64,000 bases of DNA from Epinephelus fuscoguttatus. Lineage: Eukaryota; Chordata; Actinopteri; Perciformes; Serranidae. Made by a program: the position numbers and the translations under genes. The notes beneath the pieces are model-generated. The model was not told the DNA's origin, made no database searches, and saw only the letters and a list, made by a program, of their open reading frames with translations. The DNA lies in the NCBI RefSeq assembly GCF_011397635.1, contig NC_064769.1, forward strand, positions 13,161,207-13,225,206. Direction: 5' to 3'. This document shows, one piece after another, positions 23,777-34,209 of this stretch. Positions within the stretch are counted from its first letter, which is position 1. Each line of letters begins with the position of its first letter.

Positions 23777-23825
23777 TCACAGCGTGCTAGTTGTGGAAGC
23801 AGCCAATCGCTTTCCTATGTAGATC
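23777..23825 (-). CDS. bnip4: bnip4-like exon 6: end of helix and C-terminal tail
   Basis: Acceptor after TCTCTTTTTTTAG. It encodes IYIGKRLAASTTSTL and stop, equivalent to IYIGRRLTTSTSTF of BNIP3. It is too short for most gene finders but is in exact phase. Confidence 0.9.
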
Positions 23826-26800
23826 CTAAAAAAAGAGAAAATAGTAGTTTGTAATTTGTTAAACCCCACCCTCAACGGCAGTTGTCCAATCATAGCTTAG
23901 CAACTGTAGCTTGCCTCAACAGGCCTGTCAAGCTTTGGATTTGTTGTTGATTTTAAAGGAATACTTCACCCACCCAAATAACTATTTCTATATCAATTAT
24001 CCACCTCAATGTCATGTTGAATTCACAAAGACAGCTTTGTTTTTCTTGCATGCCTCCATGGTGAACGAAGAATCCAAAAAACAGAGAAATTTCTTGATGA
24101 ATTGAAGTAAAAGGGGTCCACATTTAACATCAGCAAAACCACATCAAAACATACATTTACAAACTGTCACACAACTCATGCAGTATAATCCAAGTCTTAG
24201 TCAGCCACTCTTTTCTCAGTACTTCCCAAATACAAAGAACTTTCCAACGAGGAAGTGTACCATGAAGTGAAACTTATCTATGCTCTCTTCAAAGCCAGAC
24301 TCCACTGACAAAAACAGCAATTTTAACTCACTGAACACAGGAGCTGCTGGTCTACTGGTGCCTCAATCAGTTAGACTGTTTGTGTTACTGTGTTAATTTA
24401 TTGCATTAGTTTGGATTCAGCAAAGTCAAACAGTAACACAAACAGCTTCCAATCGAGGCAGTGGTAGACCAGCAGCTCCTGTGTTCAGTGAAGTAAAATT
24501 ACTGGTTTTGTCAATGGAGTCTGGCTTTGAGAGAGGAGAGAGTAAAGGTCTGTCTGTCTGGGAAGTTCTGAGCATATGACTGGATAAATGAGACTTTGGT
24601 TATACTGCACAAGTTTTGTAAGAGGTTGTAAATAGATTTTTTATATTGTTTTGTTGTCAAACATGAACCCTTATGACCTCAATACATCGGGATTTTTCTC
24701 CGATTTTGGATTCTTGTTTCACCATGGAGGCATGCAAGAAAAACAAAAGAAATTTCCACAAAATCAGCAAAACACAGGGTGAGTAATTGATATACAAATG
24801 GCAATTCGAGGGGTGAGGTATTTCTTTAAGTATGTGTCTGCGTCTCACCCGACTCCAAGTGTGAGCAGGTGTGAAGCCAGCAGAGAGGGAACAAGGATGA
24901 GGAGAACATCGGAGGAGAAGATTCCTCTCTTCATCACCTCCGTCTTCCTCACGCTGAGGGAGCCCTGCTGCTTCGGGTGCTGAAACACAAACTCTCTGCA
25001 TAGACAGTAGAGGGATGAGAGACGCAAGGAGAGGGAAGACAGAAAAATAAACAGAGATAATGAGAACACAAGAGAGAAGACTGAGGATGCATGAAAGGTA
25101 GCACAGTACTGAGAGGCCATTAAGAGCTTCTACCTGTCAGATAGACTTATTGTATTGCAGGAGATTAAATGTCAAGTGTGGCAGTGTAAATAAAAAATGA
25201 GAGTGATTCATGTGCTCCTCAACACTCAAAGGTATAATCCATAAAAAATAATTTAAGACACAGCACTGGAACATGCAGTCAAAGTCAAACTGAAGACACA
25301 CACTAGACAACAACTCGATCCCAATTTTTTATTTGTGCTAATTTTTCAACTAGTGCCAAACATAATAAAGACAAAGGTAGTTAGTTTCAGTTTCCCAGCA
25401 ATGTTTGAGCCACCCTTTGCAGCATTTTTCAGTGGTATTTGAGCCACCGATAATGGGTGTTTCTCACCGAAGCGTCCCTGCTTTTCCAGCAACTTTTGTG
25501 CCACTAAAGATAGGTGTTTGGGCCCAACATAGTATACATACATACAACATAGTATTTTCCTAACCATAACAAAGTGTTTTTTGTGTCTAAAACCAACACT
25601 GTATTCACCACTATCTGTGTTTTAGAGAAACTTATAATGCAAACATTTTTTCTAGCACTTGGATTGTCTAACTGTAGGGAGTCTGTATTTTTGGAGAACT
25701 GGGACAACAGGTTGTTGGAGAAGTGGACTTTCGGTCCAATGGTACATTTTTCAGACTAGCGAGGCTATGGAATTTCGGGCCGTTGGAACAATGGCCAGTA
25801 TTCTTCATGTTAACGAAAAGATTTACTGTTACAGCACAAAACTCCCCACAAAACCACAAAATTGTTGTTTTTATATTTCTGTTTTTTGTATAGATTTAAC
25901 AAACTAAATACAAAGTGTATTTAAAGAGCTTTAGAGGTGCTGGTAAGCAATGTTTTGAACTTAAGAGAGAGCTAGGCTAGCTGTTTTCCCCTGCTTTTAT
26001 CTTTATGCTAAGCTACGCTAATCACCTCCTGCCTTCAGCTCACAGAAATTAACTTCCTGTCTAACTCTCGACAAGAAAATACTATTCATTTGAAACTGTT
26101 AACACACCTATACATCTACGCAAGTACCTACAACTACTTTAACGACATAGGGATGAGGACATTTTTTGAAAAATAAATAAAAAAAGTATCATAAAAAAGA
26201 AAAGAAAACATATTAAATCACTCCAAAGGATCTAGTCTTACTTTGGGGGCATATTTTCGGGTCTACTGGACCAGTCCCACACCCAGTCAGTGTCCACCCG
26301 CCGCTCAGCTTCCTCCTGCATATGGGATTAGATGATGAGCAACAGCAGAAAAACAAGAGGAAGGAGAATAGACAGAGATGAGAAAATCAGGACAGAGACA
26401 ATGACGTTAACCTGCAAATCTCAGCACATGTACGCGCCTGAAACTGATATCCTCCTGATAGTCTTCCAGCTTTAACATATGCCTTGTAAATCTTCGGAGG
26501 GAATCGCTAACATACCGTTCTGAGTAAGACAGCTTTAATACAGTTCAATAAAACAGAACAACTTCCATGACATAGGTGATCTATCTCAAGCAAGTTTAAT
26601 GCCTCTGCATGCTGATTTAAGACGGTGCTAAAATAAATGGAAATGAGTGGCTGGAAAGTATGAAATTAGTATAAAAAGCCTCTCTGTGCTTTGGTGAATG
26701 GTCAGCAATAATGTAAAATAACAAAATGAAATGTCTGTGTATTTTTCAGATTTATGTTTTGCATTAAAGATTACAAAAAGAAGGATGAAGTTATCTGACC

Positions 26801-29800
26801 TGTATGGTGATACAGTCACTGTCCTGCTCACTAGTGGGTCTTGGGGAACCAGTGGACTGTGGAGTCCCCGCTTGCGGAGGACTGCGGACAACAAACAGAC
26901 ATTTTAAATGTGGGTTTAGTATCGAGATATGACAGACTGCAATTTGCCAACTCTACATTTCTGTTAAAACAAACAGAGAAAGTAAACACATGTTGTGAAA
27001 AACAAGCAAAGTTCCACTGAGCACAGAATGAAACTCATTACTGTGCAAATTATTCTTACACCTCGCTGTGCAGCTCAACCCCCCAAACAAAACACAACAA
27101 ATAAAACACACACAAACGGCACCATTACCTGTCTCTACTCCTCTCACACTCCAGCTGTGCCTCCAGAAGGATCCTCTCCAGCTCCCCCTGCAGGGCGGAG
27201 GAGATGCTGTCCTGTGGCCCTGTCAGACTCTCCCTGCGGCTCACAGCTGCAATCAGCTCCTCCAGCTCGACCCAGGAGCCTGATGAGGAAACAATAAGAG
27301 CAGCAGAGTTTGTAATGATGCTCAGGCAGTAAGCAAGGCAGCAGACAATGCTGGGGCTTTGTGCACATATGTTAGACTGCAATGAGCCAGACAGGAGACA
27401 TGGTGAGGGAAGTAAACAAATCTATAGCCTTAAAATATAGTGTTTACATTGAGTCAAATTTACAAAGCATGCTAAAAAACCCTTATCACTACACATCTGT
27501 CACAGAGAACAGAGAACACTACAACAGCATAAAGCTCATATGGGTTTAAAAAAGAACACACAGAGAGAGTCAGAGTCCCAGTTATAGTCTATGGGGCAGC
27601 CCCAGACTTTATACTCTATGACATAACAAGTTTGAGACTTACTTCTCTGGTTTCTGGCTTTGAGACAGAGTAGCTCATGATCACAAATAATAACTGAATT
27701 TTCCTACGCCATGGAAATGACATATTGGACTTCTTATTTAAGTGGTGTTCCTCTTAAAAGGAGCAGTGTGTAGGATTTAGTACAATATAGCAGTGAGGAC
27801 TGCAGATTGTAATCAGCTGAAACTTCTCCCATGTGCCAAGCGTGAACTCCCGGTTAGTGTTCCTTCTGTGTTTATTGTTCAGGTTTTTACCATGAGCCGA
27901 ATTATCCACAGAGCTCTCCTCCTCTCCAAAACAAACAAACCCAGTGATTTAAACTGGTGCAGATTAAAGCAGTTTCACATTACAAATCAGTGCTTCTCCA
28001 ACGCTCCTTGCCATGTCGGAGACGGGCCGCTAGCCCAGCAACTGGTCATGTGTGCTCACCTTTTTTCTCTGATAACTTAAGATTCAGGCTTTGAGGTTTT
28101 TACCAGGAACTGAGTTATCTGCAGAGGTCTCTTCCTTTCCAAAACAAAAGGACTCAGTGATTTAAACCAGTTACAAAAAAGGGTTTTAATGGTTTTGCAT
28201 TAAAAAAAGTTTTGGGCTACCATAGAAACATGGCGGTGCAACATGGAGGAGTCCGTGCATGAGGACCCACTCCCTATGTAGATATAAACAGCTCATTCTA
28301 AGGAAATGAAAACACAACGATTCTTATTTTCAGGTGATTGTATACTAAGCAAAACATACTTAATTAATTATATTCAATTTCTGCATATATATTCCCCTAA
28401 ATCCTTTACACTGTACGTAAATATGATAAAATAATGTTATGTTACAAAATGCTGCTGCCAGTGTCAATGATTCTGACCAGATTGTGATTAAAAAACAGTA
28501 AAATTTGTTAGTTTTGTTTCATATGTGTGAAGAATTGTGTCTGATGTGTGAAATGTTTTTATAAATAAATCAAACTGCATTAAAATTTCTCTGAATGATG
28601 AAATATTTTGTCTGTTCTCAGTTTGAACACAGTCCTACTTTTAATGTCAGTTTCTGAATAATTTGCGATTAATTGAATTTTGTTTGTTTTTTCCCCACGT
28701 TTTTAATTTTTAACGTTTAAATTATTGGTGCTTTTGTTTGCGATAGCAACTCATTTCAATTGTTTTTTACTTGTCTTTAAATTACTGAGCACTGCAGCTT
28801 TTGTTATCTCCAAATAACCAACCAGTCCTATTCTGTGGCTCAAAATGATTCACGCTGGGAACAGTTTTTCAGCCATACAATTAATATTTTTGTCAAGACA
28901 AATCTAATATTGCCATACCTATCTAAACTATTTAAGCCAAATATTTTCCTTTTAAAATATCCATTGGTGTGGAGTAGACACGTGTGTGCTGCTGTGCACT
29001 GACATTATGGTGACTTATCAGCAGCACTGCGGATGTTCTGACATGACAAACAGTGAAAGACACAGTCTGTTTCTCCCTATCAATGAACTCTGAACACAGA
29101 ACACAGCCCATGAATGAATGGACGCACTGGTTCATTGGGTGCATGAGCAGGGAAAAGATTTGCACATGTACACACACGCACATGCTTAGCTGTGTGTATG
29201 GCGTGCACACACCCACAGCCAAACAGTAGGGCAGGGCTAACTCAGGCTGACAGCATGCTTGCTTACGTAAGATCTTATTTCTGTTAGAGATTAGCCATCC
29301 ACCCTCTCCCTTCCTCCCCTTGTTTCTCTCTTGTCATGCTGTCTGTGTCCCTCGGTGACACAGGCAGCGTTTACAAAATATCAACACCTCATCTGACTAC
29401 CAAAGTGTCCTTCCCCTCTCATCTGATCGCTCTAATCCTCACTTTACCAGGGTTTTTGACACTCTGTAATCACACAAACAGCAGCAGAGGGGGTAGAGAC
29501 AAGAGTGGGCACAGAGCTGGAGGGAGGGGAGTGGGGGGGAGGGCAGAGTGGGAAAACTGTGCCATTGCCCTAGTTTTTTTTTTTTTACAGAGCAGAGTTA
29601 TGACATAACAACTGCCTCGTTGCCTGACTTATCTATCTGTCGCCATTCTGCGACACTAAATCAGTTTCTATGGTGCAATCCTGTACACATTCATCTGTGC
29701 CACAGCCAAATCAGCTTTATGTAATGTGGACAAGAGCTGGATACTAAAAGCCTCAATGAACTGTGGTACAACTGGCTCATTTTTTTGTTTGCTGAGCTAT

Positions 29801-31344
29801 GAATGTCTGTTTCCAGTTTCAGGACTGTACAGAAATTGAAAGGGACATGGGGGACAAAAAGGGGGGAGGGTTATGTGTTTTTTTTTAAGCTGTAGGGAGA
29901 GTAGGCAAATTGTTTTGGGAGAGCAGGAGAGGGTCTTGTATTTTTTGCCTGTATTTATATTTCATTTCACTTCACCTTTTTCTTGCATGTTTCCTGAAAA
30001 AAAAGAAGACTGAGTAGTTACATCAAAAATGTTGCAACCCAAAAAAATGTGTTTTGTGTGCACCATGGACCAAAAAGGTGCATTGTGTCATACAAACATC
30101 GTACTGTAATTGTACTTCCATCCATGCATTTTTACATACATTTTTAATTTGCACATAAAAATATCTGAGTGCAGATGCTGGAAAAAAAAGTTGAATTATT
30201 GCAAAAAAAAAAAAGGTACCTTCTTCTTCGGTAATTTAACGGCACCAGACATTTTATCTCAATGTGCCCAACTTCTAACAATCCTAACAGCAGTAGTAGA
30301 TGGACACTCACAATATTTCACATTTTCTTTTGCATGTTATCTGGAAATTTGCGCCACATTTGTGTGGAAACTTGACTAGTGGTAATACTGGCTCAGCAGC
30401 TGCAATTTTCTGTACATACAATGAATTTGTTATTTTGGGGGACAACTGCTAATTCTGTGCCTAATGTGGAATTTGGGCTGTATAGAAAAAATATTGTTCT
30501 ATTGACACTACTAAACTGGGTGTTACAAATGTTTCTAAGTCCAGGGGGGTCGTTCAAAACAAATATCGACATCAGAGCTAGGTTGATAAATTGGCCACAT
30601 AAATCAGCCGATACTACCTTAGTACAGAAACAGTATATCGGTATCAGTGTGCATGTCATGCTGATTAAAGAAATTGTTTTACAGTAATAGCAGACTAGAT
30701 CTGAGGTAATTTAGAAAGATTGTCACCGTTATATAACAGTTGTCAACCAAAGACAAGTTGATTTTACAACTTTAAATTGGCCTATGTATCTTAATTACAA
30801 TTTAAATAAATATGATAGTCTACAGGATCTGTAGTGATTTTGATTGTTGATATTGTGCTCAAATATCAACATAAGAAACTCCAGTATTAGACTAATTGAT
30901 AACCCTATTTTGCGTTTAAAAAGTCAAGGCTCATACACCTATAATTGTCACACAGTCCCTTACTGTCCTGCTCCCTGTTACATTGTTCCCCTTGTTTTAC
31001 CCGGCATCCTATGTGCCAGGCAATGTGCAAACAGCACAGTGGAGCTATAAGCGTCAGGAAATCTCCACATCTTAATTGGCTTACAGAGATACAAACAGGT
31101 GAGTCAGGGAATCCGTTTACACAATGACGGTGTCAGTGGCAACAACAATGCCAACTATGAAACTGGCAGTGCCTTGTTCTCTCTGTGGCATCCTCTCACA
31201 CCTGCTGTCATCCTGACATGCTGTTGGTATCATGTCTGCACTGATGACAGCATACCTGGAGACACACTGAGCGAATGAATGGGGTCATTGCTCACAATGT
31301 TTACACACTTTGTTGATATTTGCATTGGGAAATTAAACCGATCT

Positions 31345-31396
<52 letters not shown>

Positions 31397-31585
31397 CCGC
31401 TTTAATAATGATCTCGGTTAGCTGTTTGATGGCTAGATGTGTGCATGAAGCATTACGTCACGGCTGTAAAGGTAAATACACACATATTATGGTATGCTAA
31501 CAGCGAAGCAAACGGCCTGGTCCCTTTACCACCATCACTCACCGTAGAGTCCGTCCTCTGGTGTCTGCGAGCCGGACAGAGACAT
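23777..31585 (-). CDS. bnip4: BNIP3/NIX-family mitophagy receptor, probably bnip4 (complete, 6 exons)
   Basis: Exons 31585-31543, 27279-27129, 26881-26800, 26315-26242, 24995-24849 and 23825-23777 join with AG/GT borders and consistent phases into 181 codons plus TGA. Family role: tail-anchored outer mitochondrial membrane receptor that recruits autophagy machinery to mitochondria, often under hypoxia. Seen: LIR motif W17-V-E-L20 in GSWVELEEL; helix with LERILLEAQ (like EKILLDAQ of NIX); the minimal essential region DWVWDWSSRPENMPPKEF (102-119), close to BNIP3; membrane helix about 146-170 ending GIYIGKRL. The dimer motif SHxxA of BNIP3 reads S158-H159-LL-T162. The protein is shorter and far more diverged than fish bnip3 or bnip3l. 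The name bnip4 rests on that elimination and on gene neighbourhood and is not proven. The neighbouring insyn2 gene points away from it, 19 kb off. Confidence 0.88.
23953..24829. mobile_element. Family D fold-back MITE filling intron 5 of the BNIP-family gene
   Basis: TTAA at 23953-23956 and 24826-24829. Left end aaggaatacttcacccaccc and right end gggtgaggtatttctttaa are inverted. Further mirrored blocks are gcatgcctccatggtgaa / ttcaccatggaggcatgc and agccagactccactgac / gtcaatggagtctggct. About 877 bp, no coding frame. Confidence 0.85.
24849..24995 (-). CDS. bnip4: bnip4-like exon 5: pre-membrane segment and membrane helix
   Basis: EFVFQHPKQQGSLSVRKTEV MKRGIFSS, then VLLILVPSLLASHLLTLGVG. 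SH at 158-159 is the pH- and dimer-related pair. If the donor GTGAGA were not used, a stop would follow at once. Confidence 0.95.
25330..25760. repeat. Degenerate short-unit repeat region (BNIP-family intron 4)
   Basis: Units built on 'ttgagccacc...', 'ttgtgccactaaagatagg' and 'gggtgttt' recur at roughly 60-base spacing. Open frames across it are by-products. The rest of the intron (24996-26241) shows nothing else. Confidence 0.45.
26242..26315 (-). CDS. bnip4: bnip4-like exon 4: minimal essential region
   Basis: EEAERRVDTDWVWDWSSRPE NMPP(K). The WSSRPEN-PPKEF block is the most conserved segment of BNIP3/NIX, used to engage WIPI-type autophagy factors. Phase 2 GTAAGA donor. Confidence 0.95.
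26800..26881 (-). CDS. bnip4: bnip4-like exon 3: Ser/Pro/Thr-rich linker
   Basis: Encodes SPPQAGTPQSTGSPRPTSEQ DSDCITIQ. Low conservation is expected for this linker. Frame and both splice sites agree with the neighbouring exons. Confidence 0.8.
27129..27279 (-). CDS. bnip4: bnip4-like exon 2: LIR motif
   Basis: GSWVELEELIAAVSRRESLT and LERILLEAQLECERSRD. W17xxL20 is the LC3/GABARAP-interacting motif of the family, preceded by the regulatory serine S16. Acceptor TTCCTCATCAG; donor GTAATG. Confidence 0.9.
27754..28415 (+). mobile_element. Family A MITE copy 2
   Basis: Starts ttaaaaggagcagtgtgtag and ends cccctaaatcctttacactg. It shares gagttatctgcagaggtctc and tagatataaacagctcattc with copies 1 and 3. 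Confidence 0.75.
31348..31395 (+). repeat. (CA)n microsatellite
   Basis: 24 uninterrupted CA units. Confidence 0.98.
31543..31585 (-). CDS. bnip4: bnip4-like exon 1: start codon
   Basis: Encodes MSLSGSQTPEDGLY plus the first base of Gly15, ending at a GTGAGT donor. It joins in phase to the GSWVEL exon. The ATG lies just downstream of a GGAT-repeat 5' leader. Confidence 0.8.
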
Positions 31586-31880
31586 GCTTGGACGTCGGGG
31601 TCTGGATGGATGGATGGATGGAGAGATGGAGAGCTCGGAGAGATGCTGACACTGGCCGACGAGGACGAGCAGGTGCAAATGGGTTTCTGCCTTGTTCGCT
31701 TTTCTCTCAATCACTCTTGTGTTTGTTGTAGTCTAAAAAGGACACTAGGCACCGACGCTGCGCTAATCCTCCCCTCCCTCTCTCCCTCCATCCTCCCCTC
31801 CTCCCCCCTCCGTTTCCCACGTGTCAGGAGGGAAGAGGTAAACAAAACAAGCCGAGAGCTCAGCAGGTAAAAAGCCACAC
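31586..31880 (-). promoter_or_regulatory. bnip4: Probable promoter and 5' leader of the BNIP-family gene
   Basis: CpG-richer than its surroundings, with a GGAT/ATCC tetranucleotide repeat (31602-31621) in the leader and a C/T-rich tract (about 31763-31815). It contains CACGTG at 31818-31823, an E-box that also holds the ACGTG core of a hypoxia response element. BNIP3 and NIX are classic HIF-1 targets, so this is a plausible HRE. No TATA box is seen. Confidence 0.45.
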
Positions 31881-31889
31881 CGACAACAA

Positions 31890-32700
31890 GGTGCGTGGCA
31901 CAGCAGTGTGTGTGTGTGTGTGCCCTGAAGTGACCAACAGTTTTTGTTCAATTTAAAATATTAATTTCTAATTCTCTAAAAGTTACCCATGAGATGATAA
32001 GAAAAATTGACTCATACTTACAAATACATTTTTATGCAGTTTGGACAGACACACAAACACCACTTTTAGTTCCATGTTCATATCACATAGTCTGCACATG
32101 TTCTCTCACTGTTGATTATCTCACATAATCTATTGAGAGCTTTAAGTCAGGTCAGTTCTATTTAAAGATCCTCCCTTCATGAAGTGTAAACTAGTGAATT
32201 TAATGATCCTAAATAAATAATTTGGGATTTCACGATTCCCTCTGGCTGCTGTTTGTCTTTTTGATTTGGTAATAAAGCAGTTACAGATGTTGGCCATTCA
32301 TTACAAATACTTTCACACTTTCTAATCAGTCATCAAGTCCAGAGTTATGAGTTCCAGATGTTAATATGTTGTTAATCCATGGATTTTATTGTTTCTGAAG
32401 GGTTACTGGTTCAGAGTGCCTGCCTATGTCATGAACTAAATAACCATCTCAGAAGATAAATGAAGTCTCCTGCTGGAGGAACAAACCACAGCCAGTAACC
32501 AGCTCCACTTATTTGATGAATCAACCCCTTTGAGCAATAACTCACCATTTTCCAGACAAAATACTAAGAAGATGACCTCAGTGTTGTCAGTAACAACTTG
32601 ACCAACAACTTGGCCTGAATGTATCCCACAGTTAAGGCTACTAAATGTCAGTGTCTTTGTCTTGCAACTTGATATGACAATATTTCTGATAATATAACCA
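31890..32700. other. Intergenic, nothing recognised
   Basis: AT-rich sequence with a short (GT)n at 31903-31922. No open frame with homology, no RNA gene. Confidence 0.5.
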
Positions 32701-32717
32701 CTTATTTAGCAGCATAA

Positions 32718-33217
32718 TTAAAGGTCCAGTGTGTAGATTAAGGGGGATATATTGGCAGAAATGGAATATAATATAATTAGTGTGCTTTATTTTGTTTATA
32801 ATAACCTGAAAATAAGATTTGTTGTGTTTTCATTACCTTGGAATGAACCGTTTATATCTACATAGGGAGCAGGACCTCATTTATGGAGATCGACATGTTG
32901 CACCGCTATGTTTCTACAGTAGCCCAGAACAGTCAAACCAAACAATGTCTCGAGATAGGGCCAGTCACTGTAGTTAGCGTCCCCTCCGCAATGACAGCAT
33001 TGACAGCATTGACAGCAAGAACTCGATGTTCTTACTGATTTTAATCACCTGGTCCATTTGTTTTGGAGAGAAAAAGACCTCTACGGATAATTTGTGTCCA
33101 ATAAAAACCTCCTAACAATGAACACTGAAGGAATTCTAGCCGGGGAAAATTACAGCTGGCTGCAATCTGTAATCCTCACCACTAGATGTCACTGAATCTC
33201 ACACACTATTCCTTTAA
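32718..33217 (-). mobile_element. Family A MITE copy 3, reverse orientation
   Basis: Starts ttaaaggtccagtgtgtaga and ends cacacactattcctttaa, with TTAA at both ends. The internal segment tttatatctacatagggagc is the reverse complement of the matching part of copies 1 and 2. Confidence 0.75.
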
Positions 33218-33487
33218 AATAAAACATTTATACTATTTTTTAGGAGAACAAAAAAGAATCACATGTAAATACAAAAACTTTTTTGATGAATACAAACCAA
33301 AAGCTTGATTAACTATTTTGCATATATGACTTAATCGTAAGTGTACAGTGTTGAAGTACAGACTCCTTCATATTCCTGTAAGACAGAGTAAATAGGTGAA
33401 GCAACTCTTTCAGTATAAATGTCTGCTCAATTGATTTGCAGTAATAGTCAAACATAGCATCTTTATTTTGCAAGTAGTGGATTCATT

Positions 33488-34203
33488 TTTAACCTCAGTT
33501 AACCCCAAAATCAAAAATACATATTTTCCCTCTTACCTATAGTGCTATTTGTCAATCTAGATTGTTTTTGTGTGAGTTGTTGAATGTTGGAGATATCAGC
33601 TGTAGTCTGCATTCTTTCAGATATAATTGAACTAGATGGCACTCAGCTTGTGGTGCTCAAAGCACAAAAAAACACACATTTGGAAAAACTCAACAGCAAT
33701 GTCTCTTTCCAGAAATTATGACCTGGTTACTCAAGATAATCCACACAGCATGTTGCTCATTGTTTTATGTAGTAACTATTTTCTCTCTACTGAACTACAT
33801 CCAGCAACTGTATCATCATGTGAAAGGAAAAATTCATCTACTGCTAGCTCACTTAGCACCACTGGGCTAGCTAATGCTACAGCCTATTATTTTTACAGTC
33901 CATGGTTACAGCTCAGCTGAGGAGGACGCTAATTCTGTGTGATGTTATGGTTGGTGGGTGTGGCTTGCTCGAAAGAAAATAGTGCCTATATGAAACTGCT
34001 CACAACAAGGTCTGTGGATTATCTTGAGTAACCAAGTCATGATGTCTGGAAAGAGACATTGCTGTTGAGGTTGTTTGTTTTTATGGTGCTTTGAGCACCA
34101 CAAGCTGAGTGCCATCCAGTTCAATTATATCTGAGAGAAGGCAGACATCTCTACAGTCAATATCTTTTGACTAATATATTTTAGGGTGGGCTGTCCCTTT
34201 AAA
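33488..34203. mobile_element. Fold-back MITE, family B copy 1
   Basis: Arms of about 250 bp: gatggcactcagcttgtggt ... ggttactcaagataatccac on the left is mirrored by gtggattatcttgagtaacc ... caccacaagctgagtgccat on the right. Right end gggctgtccctttaaa. Copy 2 is at 45411-46179. Confidence 0.85.
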
Positions 34204-34209
34204 TGAAAA

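Larger units (their letters stand above)
27280..31542. other. Intron 1 of the BNIP-family gene: repeats, no exon seen
   Basis: Holds a family A MITE (27754-28415), A/T-rich stretches with T and A runs, and a (CA)n at its 5' end. No other coding exon is needed, since exons 1 and 2 join exactly in phase. Confidence 0.6.

Noticed and set aside
31348..31395. Regularly spaced repeats as a CRISPR-like array
   Set aside because: Simple CA microsatellites, as are those at 43306-43469 and 47840-47899; the genome is vertebrate.
31439..31870. 143-codon plus-strand frame
   Set aside because: Overlaps the BNIP-family first exon and promoter on the opposite strand; explained by GC-rich composition.
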